This document shows, in pieces, positions 9,076 to 18,193 of a DNA stretch of 64,000 nt. Position 1 is the first letter of the stretch, and the number at the start of each line of letters is the position of its first letter. A model generated the notes under the pieces. It saw only the letters and a list, made by a program, of their open reading frames with translations. It was not told the origin of the DNA and made no database searches. This stretch comes from Buchnera aphidicola (Floraphis choui) (GTDB lineage Bacteria > Pseudomonadota > Gammaproteobacteria > Enterobacterales > Enterobacteriaceae): NCBI GenBank assembly GCA_039830045.1, contig CP140044.1:186001-250000 (forward strand). Reading direction: 5' to 3'. Position numbers and translations under genes: made by a program.

Positions 9076-9743
9076 ATGAAAAATTGTATCATAAACTGGA
9101 AGGATGTGTTAGAACAAGAAAAAAAAAATTGTATTTTATTAACATTATTAAATATCTTTCTAATGCTAGAAAAACTAAAGTAATTTATCCTCCCAAACAC
9201 GAAGTGTTTAATGCTTTTGTATTAACAAAGTTTTTTGATATTAAAGTAGTTATTATAGGTCAAGACCCGTATTTTAAAAAAGGTCAAGCGCATGGATTAG
9301 CATTTTCTGTTCGAAAAGGTATTAAAATTCCTCCCTCTTTGTTGAATATACAAAAAGAATTGATTAGTGATATGAAATATAATGTTCTATTTAATCATGG
9401 TTGTCTTGAAAATTGGGCTAATCAGGGGGTATTTTTATTAAATTCTATTTTAACAGTAGAATCAGGTAAGCCTGGCTCTCATGCTAATTTAGGATGGGAG
9501 ATTTTTACTAACCAAGTGATAAGAATTATCAATGAATATCATTCGGGAATTATTTTTCTATTATGGGGGTCATATGCTAAAAAAAAGATAAAAGAGATCT
9601 GTATTCACAAACATCATGTTTTATTGGCATCGCATCCATCACCATTGTCATATTATCAAGGTTTTTTTGGATGCCGCCATTTTTCAAAAACGAATATTTT
9701 GTTAAAAAAACAACATAAAATTCCAATTAATTGGCTTTTATAA
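9076..9743 (+). CDS. ung: Uracil-DNA glycosylase, frameshifted at a poly(A) run
   Basis: This is the base-excision repair enzyme that removes uracil from DNA. The catalytic Asp is in VVIIGQDPY, and LLNSILTV, LLWGS and ASHPSPLS (catalytic His) follow. The frame containing these motifs can only start at TTG 9063, and its first ~20 residues match nothing. The frame from ATG 9076 instead encodes NWKDVLEQEKK, which matches the E. coli N-terminus (TWHDVLAEEK). The two frames join exactly in a run of ten A (9119-9128) if one A is added, giving a ~223-residue protein (E. coli 229). Either slippage restores it, or the TTG start yields an altered N-terminus. The usual His after GQDPY is Phe here. Confidence 0.9.
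9119..9128 (+). other. Poly(A)10 frameshift site in ung
   Basis: Ten consecutive A sit at the point where homology to E. coli Ung changes frame. Eleven A would join the ATG 9076 frame to the catalytic frame. Confidence 0.8.
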
Positions 9744-9827
9744 CTTATTTTATATTTTTATAAGTATATTATATTGTATTATTTTAAAGTAAATATTTTA
9801 ATGAATTTAATTTATGTTGTTAAACTA

Positions 9828-10391
9828 TTATATTTCTTTTTTGATTTTTACTATAGCTTTTCGAATTATTTTTCCTTGACATATATAACCATCTCGAATT
9901 ATTGAAGATACATAGTATGTATCAGTATCATTTATTATTTCATTAGATTCAGTTTGATGTAATGATGTGTTAAATTTTATATTTTTTTCTTTTTCTATAA
10001 TTAGATCAAATTTTTGAACTATATTGAGTAATGATTTTAATGTTAATGAAATTCCTTCAATAATTTTGTTATGTTTAATATTTAGTTTATATGCAATATT
10101 TTTTATATTTTTTAAGCTATCCAATATTGGAATTAGATGAGTACAAAAATATTGTAATTGCGTTTTTTTGATTTCGTGTATTTTTTTATTAACGTTTTTT
10201 TTTATATTTTCTATTTCAGCTTGTTCTCGTAACTTTATATTAATAATATCTTTTTTTATATTGAGTATTGTATTATTTAATTGGTTAATATCGTTAAAAG
10301 AATTGCATTTATGCGTATTAATTTTTTCTTTTTTTGTAATATCTTTTTTATCACTTTGGATAGAATCTAAATTTTCGTTTTTATGATTCAT
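9828..10391 (-). CDS. grpE: Nucleotide exchange factor GrpE
   Basis: This cochaperone releases ADP from DnaK. The 187-residue protein has a charged, disordered N-terminus, a long coiled coil (about residues 35-90), and the C-terminal beta domain marked by IRDGYICQGKIIRKAIVKI, as in E. coli GYTLNGRTIRAAMV. Sequence conservation is low and lysine content high, typical of A+T-driven drift. It is divergent from nadK, the same neighbour as in E. coli. No clear sigma-32 promoter is visible upstream. The family call rests on the C-terminal motif, architecture and synteny. Confidence 0.93.
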   Translation of the reverse strand: MNHKNENLDSIQSDKKDITKKEKINTHKCNSFNDINQLNNTILNIKKDIINIKLREQAEIENIKKNVNKKIHEIKKTQLQYFCTHLIPILDSLKNIKNIAYKLNIKHNKIIEGISLTLKSLLNIVQKFDLIIEKEKNIKFNTSLHQTESNEIINDTDTYYVSSIIRDGYICQGKIIRKAIVKIKKEI

Positions 10392-10507
10392 AAATTTTAC
10401 CTGTATTTAAGTATTTGTATTTATTAAATTTTAAGAATGAAAATGAATTATTAAGTATTATATATTAAATTAACAATATATAATTTTATTATAAAGGAAC
10501 TAATTTC

Positions 10508-11377
10508 GTGAAACAATATTTTCATTGCATTGGAATAGTAGGTTATCCTCGTCATTTTAGTGCATTATCTACACATAAAATTCTTTATCATTGGTTAAAA
10601 AAAAATTATCATGTTATTATTGAAGACAAAGTAGCAGGTCAGTTAGGTTTAAAAAATATTAATATTGATTCGCTATCCAATATAGGAAAACAATGTGACT
10701 TAGTAATAGTTGTGGGTGGTGATGGAAATATGTTATATACTGCTCGTATATTATCTTCTTATAAAATAAAAATTATTGGCATTAATAGGGGAAAATTAGG
10801 TTTTCTAACCGATTTAAACCCTGATACTGCATTAAAACAGTTATTGTGTGTTTTGTCTGGAGAATATATTCAGGAAAATCGTTTTTTATTAGAAGTAAAA
10901 GTAGTTAAAAAAAATGGATTATTTTCAATAAGTAAAGCTATTAATGAAATAGTATTACATGCTGAACATGTAGCGCATATGATAGATTTTGAAGTATATA
11001 TTAACGGTGATTTTGCTTTTTCTCAACGTTCAGATGGTTTAATTATTTCTACTCCTACGGGATCAACTGGGTACTCACTTTCTGCTGGTGGTCCAATTTT
11101 AGTTACTTCATTAGAAGCTATTGTACTAGTTCCTATGTTTCCTCATACTTTATCGTCTCGTCCTTTAGTTATTAATAGCACTAGTACAATTCATTTAAAA
11201 TGTATGGAAACTACATCGAAATTAAAAATTAGTTGTGATAGTCAGATAATATTGTCAGTAGATAAACATGATATAATTGTGGTTAAAAGAAGTAATGATT
11301 TTTTGTGTTTGATACATCCTAAAAATTATAGCTATTTTAAAATGTTAAGTTCTAAATTAAATTGGTCAAAAAAATAA
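10508..11377 (+). CDS. nadK: NAD kinase
   Basis: NAD kinase phosphorylates NAD to NADP with ATP. The 289-residue protein (E. coli 292) contains the GGDGNML motif with the catalytic Asp, NRGKLGFLTD, and the nucleotide-binding GSTGYSLSAGGP. Translation begins at GTG 10508: an AAAGGA ribosome site at 10493-10498 is well spaced, and the N-terminus KQYFHCIGIVGYPRH aligns with E. coli. It is divergent from grpE and followed by ssrA on the opposite strand. Confidence 0.96.
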   Translation: MKQYFHCIGIVGYPRHFSALSTHKILYHWLKKNYHVIIEDKVAGQLGLKNINIDSLSNIGKQCDLVIVVGGDGNMLYTARILSSYKIKIIGINRGKLGFLTDLNPDTALKQLLCVLSGEYIQENRFLLEVKVVKKNGLFSISKAINEIVLHAEHVAHMIDFEVYINGDFAFSQRSDGLIISTPTGSTGYSLSAGGPILVTSLEAIVLVPMFPHTLSSRPLVINSTSTIHLKCMETTSKLKISCDSQIILSVDKHDIIVVKRSNDFLCLIHPKNYSYFKMLSSKLNWSKK

Positions 11378-11495
11378 TCTTTTAATATTTAAACAAATTG
11401 TATATTAATAATAATAGAATTTTAATATAAAATATGCTCCTAAATATATTTAGATAAAATAATTTTATCTTAATTAAAATTTTTATCTATTTTTT

Positions 11496-11512
11496 ATAGA
11501 ATGTTATTCTAT
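11496..11512. terminator. Weak hairpin between nadK and ssrA
   Basis: A 7-bp stem, ATAGAAT with ATTCTAT, closes a 3-nt loop and is followed by TTTT on the plus strand. It could end nadK transcripts. A second A/T stem (11452-11460 with 11462-11470) lies just upstream. Both are weak. Confidence 0.35.
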
Positions 11513-11554
11513 TTTAAAAGTAAAAAGATTTGAGTTTATACTAGTTTTTATTTG

Positions 11555-11917
11555 TGGAGCTGGCGGGATTCGAACCCGCGTCCAAAATTTTTACGACTTC
11601 AGTACTACATGCTTAGTCTATTACATTGTTGTTTTTATCTATAAACGTATAGACGCGCTATAGATTTTCGCTTATTATAATTTTAACGATTAAAGTAATA
11701 AGCATAACTTTAATTCGCGATCTCTTTCTAATTAACCTCTAACTTTTTTATTTTAAGAGAAAAATAAAAAATGAGGGCTTTAAATTCAGTTTATTAAGCT
11801 GCTAAAGCATAAGTTTTATTTTTTGCTATTATAATTTTACGGCTTTTAACGAGGCAAACCGCTCCTCGGCATGCACTTTTAGTTTTCAATAATTTTGTCG
11901 AATCCAAAATCAGCCCC
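11555..11917 (-). ncRNA. ssrA: Transfer-messenger RNA (tmRNA)
   Basis: tmRNA rescues stalled ribosomes and tags the nascent peptide. The 5' end GGGGCTG pairs with the 3' CAGCTCC, and a T-arm (GGTTCGAATCC) precedes the 3' end, giving a tRNA-like domain. The tag reading frame starts with the resume codon GCA at 11826 and encodes AKNKTYALAA, then TAA (11794-11796) and a second TAA. The ALAA end is the ClpXP-type degron seen in E. coli. The genome encodes CAA after the discriminator A rather than CCA, so the 3' CCA must be repaired after transcription. About 363 nt, as in E. coli. Confidence 0.96.
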
Positions 11918-11925
11918 TCTTAAGG

Positions 11926-11931
11926 ATTATA
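11926..11931 (-). promoter_or_regulatory. Promoter -10 element of ssrA
   Basis: A perfect TATAAT on the minus strand lies 8 nt before the mature tmRNA 5' end, so transcription would begin almost at the mature end. The -35 region at the expected spacing (around 11949-11954, TAGATT) matches consensus only in part. Confidence 0.55.
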
Positions 11932-12041
11932 TAATAAAAAATAGCTATAATCTAGTAGTAAATTTTCGATATTTAAAATATAAACAATAATTATGTAATT
12001 TTAATGTTGTAATTTTCAAAAATATATAGGAATAAAGTTAT

Positions 12042-12356
12042 ATGAATACTATAAAAAAAATTCAAGATCAAATTAAAAAAAATCCTATTCTAATTTATAT
12101 AAAAGGATCTCCTGAATCTCCTAGTTGTGGTTTTTCTGCTCAAGCTATTCAAGCTTTATCTTCATGTTGTGAAAAATTTGCATATATTGATATTCTTAAA
12201 CACTCAGACATTCGAATTGAATTACCAAAATATGCTAATTGGCCAACTTTTCCACAATTATGGATAAATGGAAAACTTATAGGTGGTTGTAATATTATTT
12301 TAGAATTATTTAATAGTGGAGAATTAAAACGTTTAGTTACAGAAGCAACTAAATAA
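12042..12356 (+). CDS. grxD: Monothiol glutaredoxin (Grx4 type)
   Basis: This is a CGFS-type glutaredoxin that binds a [2Fe-2S] cluster with glutathione and takes part in iron-sulfur trafficking. The 104-residue protein has the active site C29-G-F-S, the upstream KGSPESP loop, the WPTFPQLW cis-proline segment and the GGCNI glutathione-binding motif. It is slightly shorter than E. coli GrxD (115) at the C-terminus. It is a single gene, convergent with rnt, also its E. coli neighbour. Partner BolA proteins are not in the window. Confidence 0.96.
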   Translation: MNTIKKIQDQIKKNPILIYIKGSPESPSCGFSAQAIQALSSCCEKFAYIDILKHSDIRIELPKYANWPTFPQLWINGKLIGGCNIILELFNSGELKRLVTEATK

Positions 12357-12477
12357 TTTCATTATATTTAATAAAATATTGAAAATATTAAAATACGATC
12401 ATTCTAAAAGATCAATAATCTTATTTAATAAAAAAGTAAGTTTAATGATAATTGTATGTTTTAATTTAAAACATTAA

Positions 12478-13116
12478 TTATTGATTATTGGGTGGCCATC
12501 CACCCAATTTTTTCCACTGGTTTACTATTTTACAAAATAAATTAGCTGTTTTTTTTGTGTCATATAAAGCTGAATGTGCTTGATTATTATCAAATTTTAA
12601 TCCAATTGCTTTACATGCTCTTGCTAAAACTGTCTGTCCCACTGCGAGCCCACTTAATGTAGCAGTATCAAAGATGACAAATGGATGAAATGGATTATTT
12701 TTTATTTTATTTCTTTCAATAGCAGCCATAAGAAAATTATAGTCAAATATTGCATTATGAGCTACAATAATACTTTTGCTACATTTTTGTTTTTGAATTC
12801 CATTATGAATTAATTGAAATATAGAATTTAATGCTTTATATTCACTAATAGCACCACGTAATGGGTTAAAAGGATCAATTTTATTAAATGCAATAGCATT
12901 AGGATCAATAATTGATCCTACGAAAGGTTTTATATGATAGTGTAGTAAAGTTTCTTGTTCTAATAATCCTAGTGAATTCATTTTTAGTGTAATAACGGCA
13001 ATTTCTAGTATTGCATTTATTTTTGAATTAAATCCAGAAGTTTCAATATCTATAACTACAGGATAAAAAGTTCGAAAGCGTTTTTTTAAGAAGTATTTTT
13101 TTTTAGTTGTACACAT
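12478..13116 (-). CDS. rnt: Ribonuclease T
   Basis: This is a DEDDh 3'-5' exoribonuclease that trims the CCA end of tRNA and matures stable RNA 3' ends. The 212-residue protein (E. coli 215) has catalytic D23 and E25 in PVVIDIETSG, D125 in AHNAIFDYNF, and H181/D186 in QAHSALYD, all at E. coli positions. It probably also trims precursors such as the tmRNA transcribed nearby. It is divergent from sodA. Confidence 0.97.
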   Translation of the reverse strand: MCTTKKKYFLKKRFRTFYPVVIDIETSGFNSKINAILEIAVITLKMNSLGLLEQETLLHYHIKPFVGSIIDPNAIAFNKIDPFNPLRGAISEYKALNSIFQLIHNGIQKQKCSKSIIVAHNAIFDYNFLMAAIERNKIKNNPFHPFVIFDTATLSGLAVGQTVLARACKAIGLKFDNNQAHSALYDTKKTANLFCKIVNQWKKLGGWPPNNQ

Positions 13117-13341
13117 TAGGTTTTTGTTTTATTATTAAATATATTTAATTCTTTGTTATTTTCTGTATAATATAGCATTAAGTTGTTTATATTTTATAAA
13201 TAATTATTACAAGTGTAATACATGATTTCGACGTTAAATCGTTAACTTATAATTATATTGTATTTTAGTAATTAAAACTGTGAAATTTCTAAAATAAAAT
13301 TTTTTAAAACATAAATACATTATTATCTATAGGATTATAAA

Positions 13342-13953
13342 ATGAGTTATATTTTGCCGTTACTTCCTTATTCTTATGATAGTTTAGAACCATATTTAGA
13401 TGAAAAAACGATGAGAATTCATCATACTAAACATCATCAAGCATATATAAATAATACAAATGATATATTATATGATAGCGATTTTGTGAATTTATCTATT
13501 GAAGACTTAGTTTCCAAATTAAATTCTATAAACGTTAGTAATAAAATAGGGTTACGAAATAATGCAGGTGGACATGCAAATCATAGTTTATTTTGGAAGA
13601 TATTAAAAATCGGAACTGTTTTAAAAGGTAATTTTAAAATTGTTCTTGAAAATAATTTTGGTTCTATTGAAAACTTTAAAAAAAAATTTGAAACAGTTGC
13701 TATGAGTCATTTTGGCTCTGGTTGGGTTTGGTTGGTTAAACAAAATAAAAAGTTATTTATTTCTACTACTATGAATCAAGATACTCCATTGATGGGAAAA
13801 GATATATCTGGAATATCTGGTTTTCCTATATTTGGTCTAGATATTTGGGAACATGCTTATTATTTAAAGTACCAAAATAGACGGATAGATTACATACGTG
13901 CTTTTTGGAATATATTAGATTGGAATGAAGTTAGTAACAGATTTAATGGGTAA
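13342..13953 (+). CDS. sodA: Superoxide dismutase [Mn]
   Basis: The enzyme converts superoxide to hydrogen peroxide and oxygen in the cytoplasm. The 203-residue protein (E. coli 206) keeps metal ligands H27, H81, D167 and H171. The IHHTKHHQAYINN, NNAGGHANHSLFWK and GLDIWEHAYYLKYQNRR segments are those of the manganese-type SodA rather than iron SodB. With the peroxiredoxin at 8278-8877 it forms a short oxidant-defence chain. A weak AGGAT precedes the ATG. Confidence 0.97.
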   Translation: MSYILPLLPYSYDSLEPYLDEKTMRIHHTKHHQAYINNTNDILYDSDFVNLSIEDLVSKLNSINVSNKIGLRNNAGGHANHSLFWKILKIGTVLKGNFKIVLENNFGSIENFKKKFETVAMSHFGSGWVWLVKQNKKLFISTTMNQDTPLMGKDISGISGFPIFGLDIWEHAYYLKYQNRRIDYIRAFWNILDWNEVSNRFNG

Positions 13954-14094
13954 TAAATTTAATTTTATAAGAAATTATGTTTTTTAGAAAATGTAATTTT
14001 TAAAATTAAAAAGATTTATTAGTGTTTTTTAAATAAATGTGTAATTAAAATATGCATTTGTTAAAGTTTAATAATTTTATATTATGGAATTAAG

Positions 14095-14685
14095 TTGAAA
14101 AACATTAAATTGATAGCTGGATTAGCTAATCCGATTATCAAGTATGATAATACTAGGCATAATGTAGGTTCTTGGTTTATTCGGAGTTTAGCTAATTATC
14201 ATAATCAAGTTTTAAAAAAAAATAAAAAGCTTTCAGGATATACTGCATCTCTTGTGTATTTTAATTGTAAAGTACGCTTATTTATTCCTAATGAATTTAT
14301 GAATTTGAGTGGTAGGTCTATTTTAACGGTTTCTGATTTTTATCAAATTAAATTAGATGAAATTTTAATTATTCATGATGAATTAGATTTAAATCCTGGA
14401 TTAATTCGACTAAAATTAGGTAGTGGACATAATGGTCATAATGGAATAAGAAATATTATTAATGTGTTATCAAAGAAGAACAATTTTTTAAGAATACAAA
14501 TTGGTATTGGTCGTCCTGATAAATTAGTAGAAATATCTGATTTTGTTTTATCTTCTCCAACATTAGAAGAAGAATACTTAATTAAGAAATCTATATTGAG
14601 CGCGATCGATGTGGTTCATATCTTAATAAAAGAAAGAGACATTTTGATAGCACAAAAATTTTTAAAAAATAAAGTTAAGCGTTAA
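14095..14685 (+). CDS. pth: Peptidyl-tRNA hydrolase
   Basis: Pth releases tRNA from peptidyl-tRNA that has dropped off the ribosome. The 196-residue protein (E. coli 194) has catalytic H22 in NTRHNVG, N12 in GLANP, N70 in FMNLSG and D95 in IIHDELDL. The start is TTG at 14095: GGA at 14086-14088 gives a good ribosome-site distance and KNIKLIAGLANP aligns from the first residues. It is followed after 74 bp by ychF, the same pair as in E. coli. Confidence 0.97.
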   Translation: MKNIKLIAGLANPIIKYDNTRHNVGSWFIRSLANYHNQVLKKNKKLSGYTASLVYFNCKVRLFIPNEFMNLSGRSILTVSDFYQIKLDEILIIHDELDLNPGLIRLKLGSGHNGHNGIRNIINVLSKKNNFLRIQIGIGRPDKLVEISDFVLSSPTLEEEYLIKKSILSAIDVVHILIKERDILIAQKFLKNKVKR

Positions 14686-14759
14686 ACAATGCATTAAAAA
14701 ACAAAATGTAAATTTTAAAATGAAATGTTTCTTATCTTTTAATAAGGTAAACAATTGTT

Positions 14760-15848
14760 ATGAGTTTTAAATGTGGTTTAGTAGGGCTGCCAAATGTTGG
14801 TAAATCAACTATATTTAATAGCTTGACAAATCTGAATGCTCTAGCAGAAAATTTTCCATTTTGTACTATTAAACCTAATGTTGGGATAATTTTGGTTTCT
14901 GATAATCGTTTAAATATTATTTCTAATATAGTTAATTCTAACTGCATTATTCCTACATATATAGAATTAGTAGATATAGCTGGATTAGTTCAAGGAGCGC
15001 ATAAGGGAGAAGGACTAGGTAATAAATTTTTAAGTCATATAAGACAAACAGATTTAATTATTCATGTAGTTCGAGGGTTTAAAAATGATAGAATTATTCA
15101 TATTTATGGCCGAATAAATCCTATTGATGATATCGAAATAATTAATTTAGAGTTAACATTGTCTGATTTTGAAATTTGTAAGAATAGAATAAATAAACTT
15201 AAAAAGGATCATTTATTACGAAAAATTATTGTAGATCAAGAATTAGAAATATTGTATCGTTGTTTAAGTTGTTTACAAAAGAATAAGTTTTTAAAACTAT
15301 TAGATTTAACTATAGAAGAAATATTTGTTATTGATCATTTAAAATTTATTACATTAAAACCTATGATTTATGTTGTTAATGTTAGTCGAAATTCTCATAA
15401 TAATGTATGTATAGAAAATATTTATGATTTATCAAAAAAACAGAATGCTAGTGTTTTAGTAGTTTTTATGGATTTTTTTCGCGGTAATTTTGCAAAGAAT
15501 GATAAAAGTGAAAAATTTAAAGTCTTAGAATCAGATTTAGAGGAATCAGGTTTAAGTTCTATTGCTGCTCTTGGACACAAATTACTAAAATTGAAGACAT
15601 TTTTTACTGCTGGGAAAAAAGAGGTTCGTGCATGGACAACGATTAGTGGCATTGAAATTTTCAAGTCAGTAAGGTGTATTCATACAGATTTAAGTAAAGG
15701 TTTTATTCGAGCTCAAGTAATTTCATATCCTGATTTTATACGATATGGAGGAGAAAAGAATTCTAAAAAGTTTGGAAAAATGAGAATCGAAGGAAGACAA
15801 TATCATATTCATGATGGAGATATCATTCACATTCTGCATAAAATATAA
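14760..15848 (+). CDS. ychF: Redox-regulated ATPase/GTPase YchF (Obg-like)
   Basis: This is a ribosome-associated P-loop nucleotidase of the OLA1/YchF family, which prefers ATP over GTP. The 362-residue protein (E. coli 363) has the P-loop GLPNVGKST (residues 8-16), the switch DIAGLVQGAHKGEGLGNKFL, and a C-terminal TGS domain ending in RQYHIHDGDIIHI. The ATG is preceded by a weak AAGG. Probably cotranscribed with pth. Its precise cellular role is not settled. Confidence 0.96.
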   Translation: MSFKCGLVGLPNVGKSTIFNSLTNLNALAENFPFCTIKPNVGIILVSDNRLNIISNIVNSNCIIPTYIELVDIAGLVQGAHKGEGLGNKFLSHIRQTDLIIHVVRGFKNDRIIHIYGRINPIDDIEIINLELTLSDFEICKNRINKLKKDHLLRKIIVDQELEILYRCLSCLQKNKFLKLLDLTIEEIFVIDHLKFITLKPMIYVVNVSRNSHNNVCIENIYDLSKKQNASVLVVFMDFFRGNFAKNDKSEKFKVLESDLEESGLSSIAALGHKLLKLKTFFTAGKKEVRAWTTISGIEIFKSVRCIHTDLSKGFIRAQVISYPDFIRYGGEKNSKKFGKMRIEGRQYHIHDGDIIHILHKI

Positions 15849-15912
15849 ATATATATTATTTCTTAAAAAAATGTTTTAAAAGATATAATAAATATTTACG
15901 TTTTTAGTATTT

Positions 15913-15945
15913 TGTATATAGAGAGCAGATATTTCTCTATATACA
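15913..15945. terminator. Bidirectional terminator between ychF and thrC
   Basis: A perfect 12-bp stem (15913-15924 with 15934-15945) closes a 9-nt loop. It lies between two convergent stop codons and ends just 10 bp from the thrC stop, so it can end the thr operon as well as ychF. Confidence 0.7.
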
Positions 15946-15954
15946 TGTAATATT

Positions 15955-17247
15955 TTATTTTTTTAATAAAAATTTTTTCAGTATTGAAAAGTTAGGGCGA
16001 ATATTATAAGATAAAATTGGTAATTTGATTCGATTCGATAATTCTTCTGGTAAAGATAAAGTTATTTTTAATATTTTTTCTACAGTATTTTTAAATTTAG
16101 ATGGATGCGCAGTACCTAGGAATAACCCAAATTCATCATCTTTCAATTGAGCTTTTAATAAATTATATGCTATTGCTGCATGTGGTTCAGAAATATAACC
16201 TTGTTGTTTTAGATCTTTTAAGCTTTCTTCTGTTGATTTGTCAGAGACACTACCAAATCTTAGTTTGTTCAACGACCATTCTTTTCTTTTATATAATTCT
16301 TCTACTCTTGGCCAATTATTCGGTTGGCTGATGTCCATAGCATTAGAAATTGTTGATACAGTATTCTTAGGTAGCCATTTTCCTGTATTAAGAAATCTTG
16401 GAACTGTATCATTAGAATTAGTAGCAGCTATAAATGATTTTATAGGGAGTCCTAAGGATTTTGCTAGTAAGCCTGCAGTAATATTTCCAAAATTTCCACA
16501 AGGAATAGATATAACTAAATTTTTTTTTTGTTCATTAGTAATTAAAGAAAAAGCTTCGAAGTAATAGCATATTTGTGCAAATAATCTACTAATATTAATT
16601 GAATTAGCAGAGTTAAGTCCAATCAACTTTTTAAGTTCATAATCTTTAAATGCTTGTTTAACTAGATTTTGGCATTCGTCAAAACTACCGTTAACTGAAA
16701 TAGTTATTATATTTTCTCCTAATGTACAAAATAATTTTTCTTGTAATTCGCTAATTCTTCCTTTAGGATAAAGAATTATTACTCTAACGTTTTTCATATT
16801 ATAAAATGCATGAGCTACTGCTGCTCCTGTGTCTCCTGACGTTGCTGTTAAAATTGTTATGGTTTCATTTTTATCATGATTTAGAAAAGAAATGACTTGA
16901 GCCATAAATCTTGCTCCAAAATCTTTAAAGGCAAGTGTAGGTCCATGAAAAAGTTCACAACAAGATATGTTTTGTGAAATTGGTATAATAATTGGTGTGG
17001 TACAAGAAAAGGCTGAATTAACTTGTTCTTCTAAATCAGAAGCGCAAATTTCATCTCCTATAATAGTAGATAATATTTTACTACTTCGTTTTAAAAAATT
17101 CATTTCTAACAATTCTAAAAGTTCTTCACGTGGAATTACTGGTAGTTCTTTTGGAAAAAATAAACCCTGTTTTTTTCCTAATCCTAATTTTACAGCTGTA
17201 GAAAAATTAATTTCTTCTTTTTTATCTTTTAGATTATAAAGTTTCAT
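15955..17247 (-). CDS. thrC: Threonine synthase
   Basis: This PLP enzyme converts O-phosphohomoserine to threonine, the last step of the pathway. The 430-residue protein (E. coli 428) binds PLP through K108 in HGPTLAFKDFGARFM, with the TATSGDTGAAVAHAF and SIPCGNFGNITAGL phosphate-binding motifs. It follows thrB after only 2 bp and ends the thrABC operon. Threonine is an essential amino acid for animals, so this product is probably supplied to the host. Confidence 0.97.
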   Translation of the reverse strand: MKLYNLKDKKEEINFSTAVKLGLGKKQGLFFPKELPVIPREELLELLEMNFLKRSSKILSTIIGDEICASDLEEQVNSAFSCTTPIIIPISQNISCCELFHGPTLAFKDFGARFMAQVISFLNHDKNETITILTATSGDTGAAVAHAFYNMKNVRVIILYPKGRISELQEKLFCTLGENIITISVNGSFDECQNLVKQAFKDYELKKLIGLNSANSINISRLFAQICYYFEAFSLITNEQKKNLVISIPCGNFGNITAGLLAKSLGLPIKSFIAATNSNDTVPRFLNTGKWLPKNTVSTISNAMDISQPNNWPRVEELYKRKEWSLNKLRFGSVSDKSTEESLKDLKQQGYISEPHAAIAYNLLKAQLKDDEFGLFLGTAHPSKFKNTVEKILKITLSLPEELSNRIKLPILSYNIRPNFSILKKFLLKK

Positions 17248-17249
17248 AT

Positions 17250-18179
17250 TTATCCTATTTGACGAGTACCTATAGCATCTAATTTACAAATATGTACAAA
17301 TCCTTGTTTAGTTTGTAAGTAATTATCATTAAGCCACTTTTTTATATTTTTTGCAGTTTTTAAGTTATCAGAAATAGCAAAAATTGTTGGTCCAGATCCT
17401 GATATTCCACATCCTATAGCTCCTAGTTTTTTTATTTCTTTTTTTGTTTTTAAAAAATTAGGTAATAATTTAATTCGATATGGTTCAGCAATAACATCAT
17501 TCATGAGTTGTGAAGCTAATTTTGGTTGCTCTGTATATAAGGAATGAATAAATCCAGCTAAATAACGACTATGTTTTATGCAAATATCTTTACTATATTT
17601 TGGAGGTAGTATTGTTCTAGCATCTGCTGTTGTTATTTTAACTCCAGGCCAAGCAATGGTCCACAACCAATTTTTAAATATTGGTAGTTTTTGACATATA
17701 ATATTATTTTTATTAATTATCAATTGCAATCCTCCTAAAAAACATGGTGCGACGTTATCATAATGTATACTTCCAGATATTGAACCTTCTAAGTTTCCCA
17801 TAAGGAGTAATAGTTCTGTTTTTTTAATAGGATAATTTAAGTATGTATTCATAGCAATAATAGAAGCAACAACAGAACAGGCGCTGGATCCCAATCCAGA
17901 TCCAATCGGCATATTTTTTTCAAGAATAATAGTTATTGGAATATTTTTATTAAGAAAAGAACAAAAATAATTCCAACATTTCCAAACTATATTTTTTTGA
18001 ATATTGGTTGGTAGTTGATTTGAAAATATTCCTTTACTTATTAAATTAAAAGTATTTGAAGGAACAATTGTGACAATATCTCCTAATAATGATCCATCTA
18101 TTGGTTCAATTGCAGCACCTAATACATCGAATCCAACTCCTACATTTCCAATTGATGCAGGAGAGTAAATTTTTATCAT
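17250..18179 (-). CDS. thrB: Homoserine kinase
   Basis: This is a GHMP-family kinase that phosphorylates homoserine. The 309-residue protein (E. coli 310) has the ATP-binding motif PIGSGLGSSACSVVA and a C-terminal GCGISGSGPTIFA loop. The start ATG 18179 gives MIKIYSPASIGNVGVGFDV, which aligns with the E. coli N-terminus. It sits 14 bp downstream of thrA and 2 bp upstream of thrC. Confidence 0.97.
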   Translation of the reverse strand: MIKIYSPASIGNVGVGFDVLGAAIEPIDGSLLGDIVTIVPSNTFNLISKGIFSNQLPTNIQKNIVWKCWNYFCSFLNKNIPITIILEKNMPIGSGLGSSACSVVASIIAMNTYLNYPIKKTELLLLMGNLEGSISGSIHYDNVAPCFLGGLQLIINKNNIICQKLPIFKNWLWTIAWPGVKITTADARTILPPKYSKDICIKHSRYLAGFIHSLYTEQPKLASQLMNDVIAEPYRIKLLPNFLKTKKEIKKLGAIGCGISGSGPTIFAISDNLKTAKNIKKWLNDNYLQTKQGFVHICKLDAIGTRQIG

Positions 18180-18193
18180 TATTTAAACTCTTT

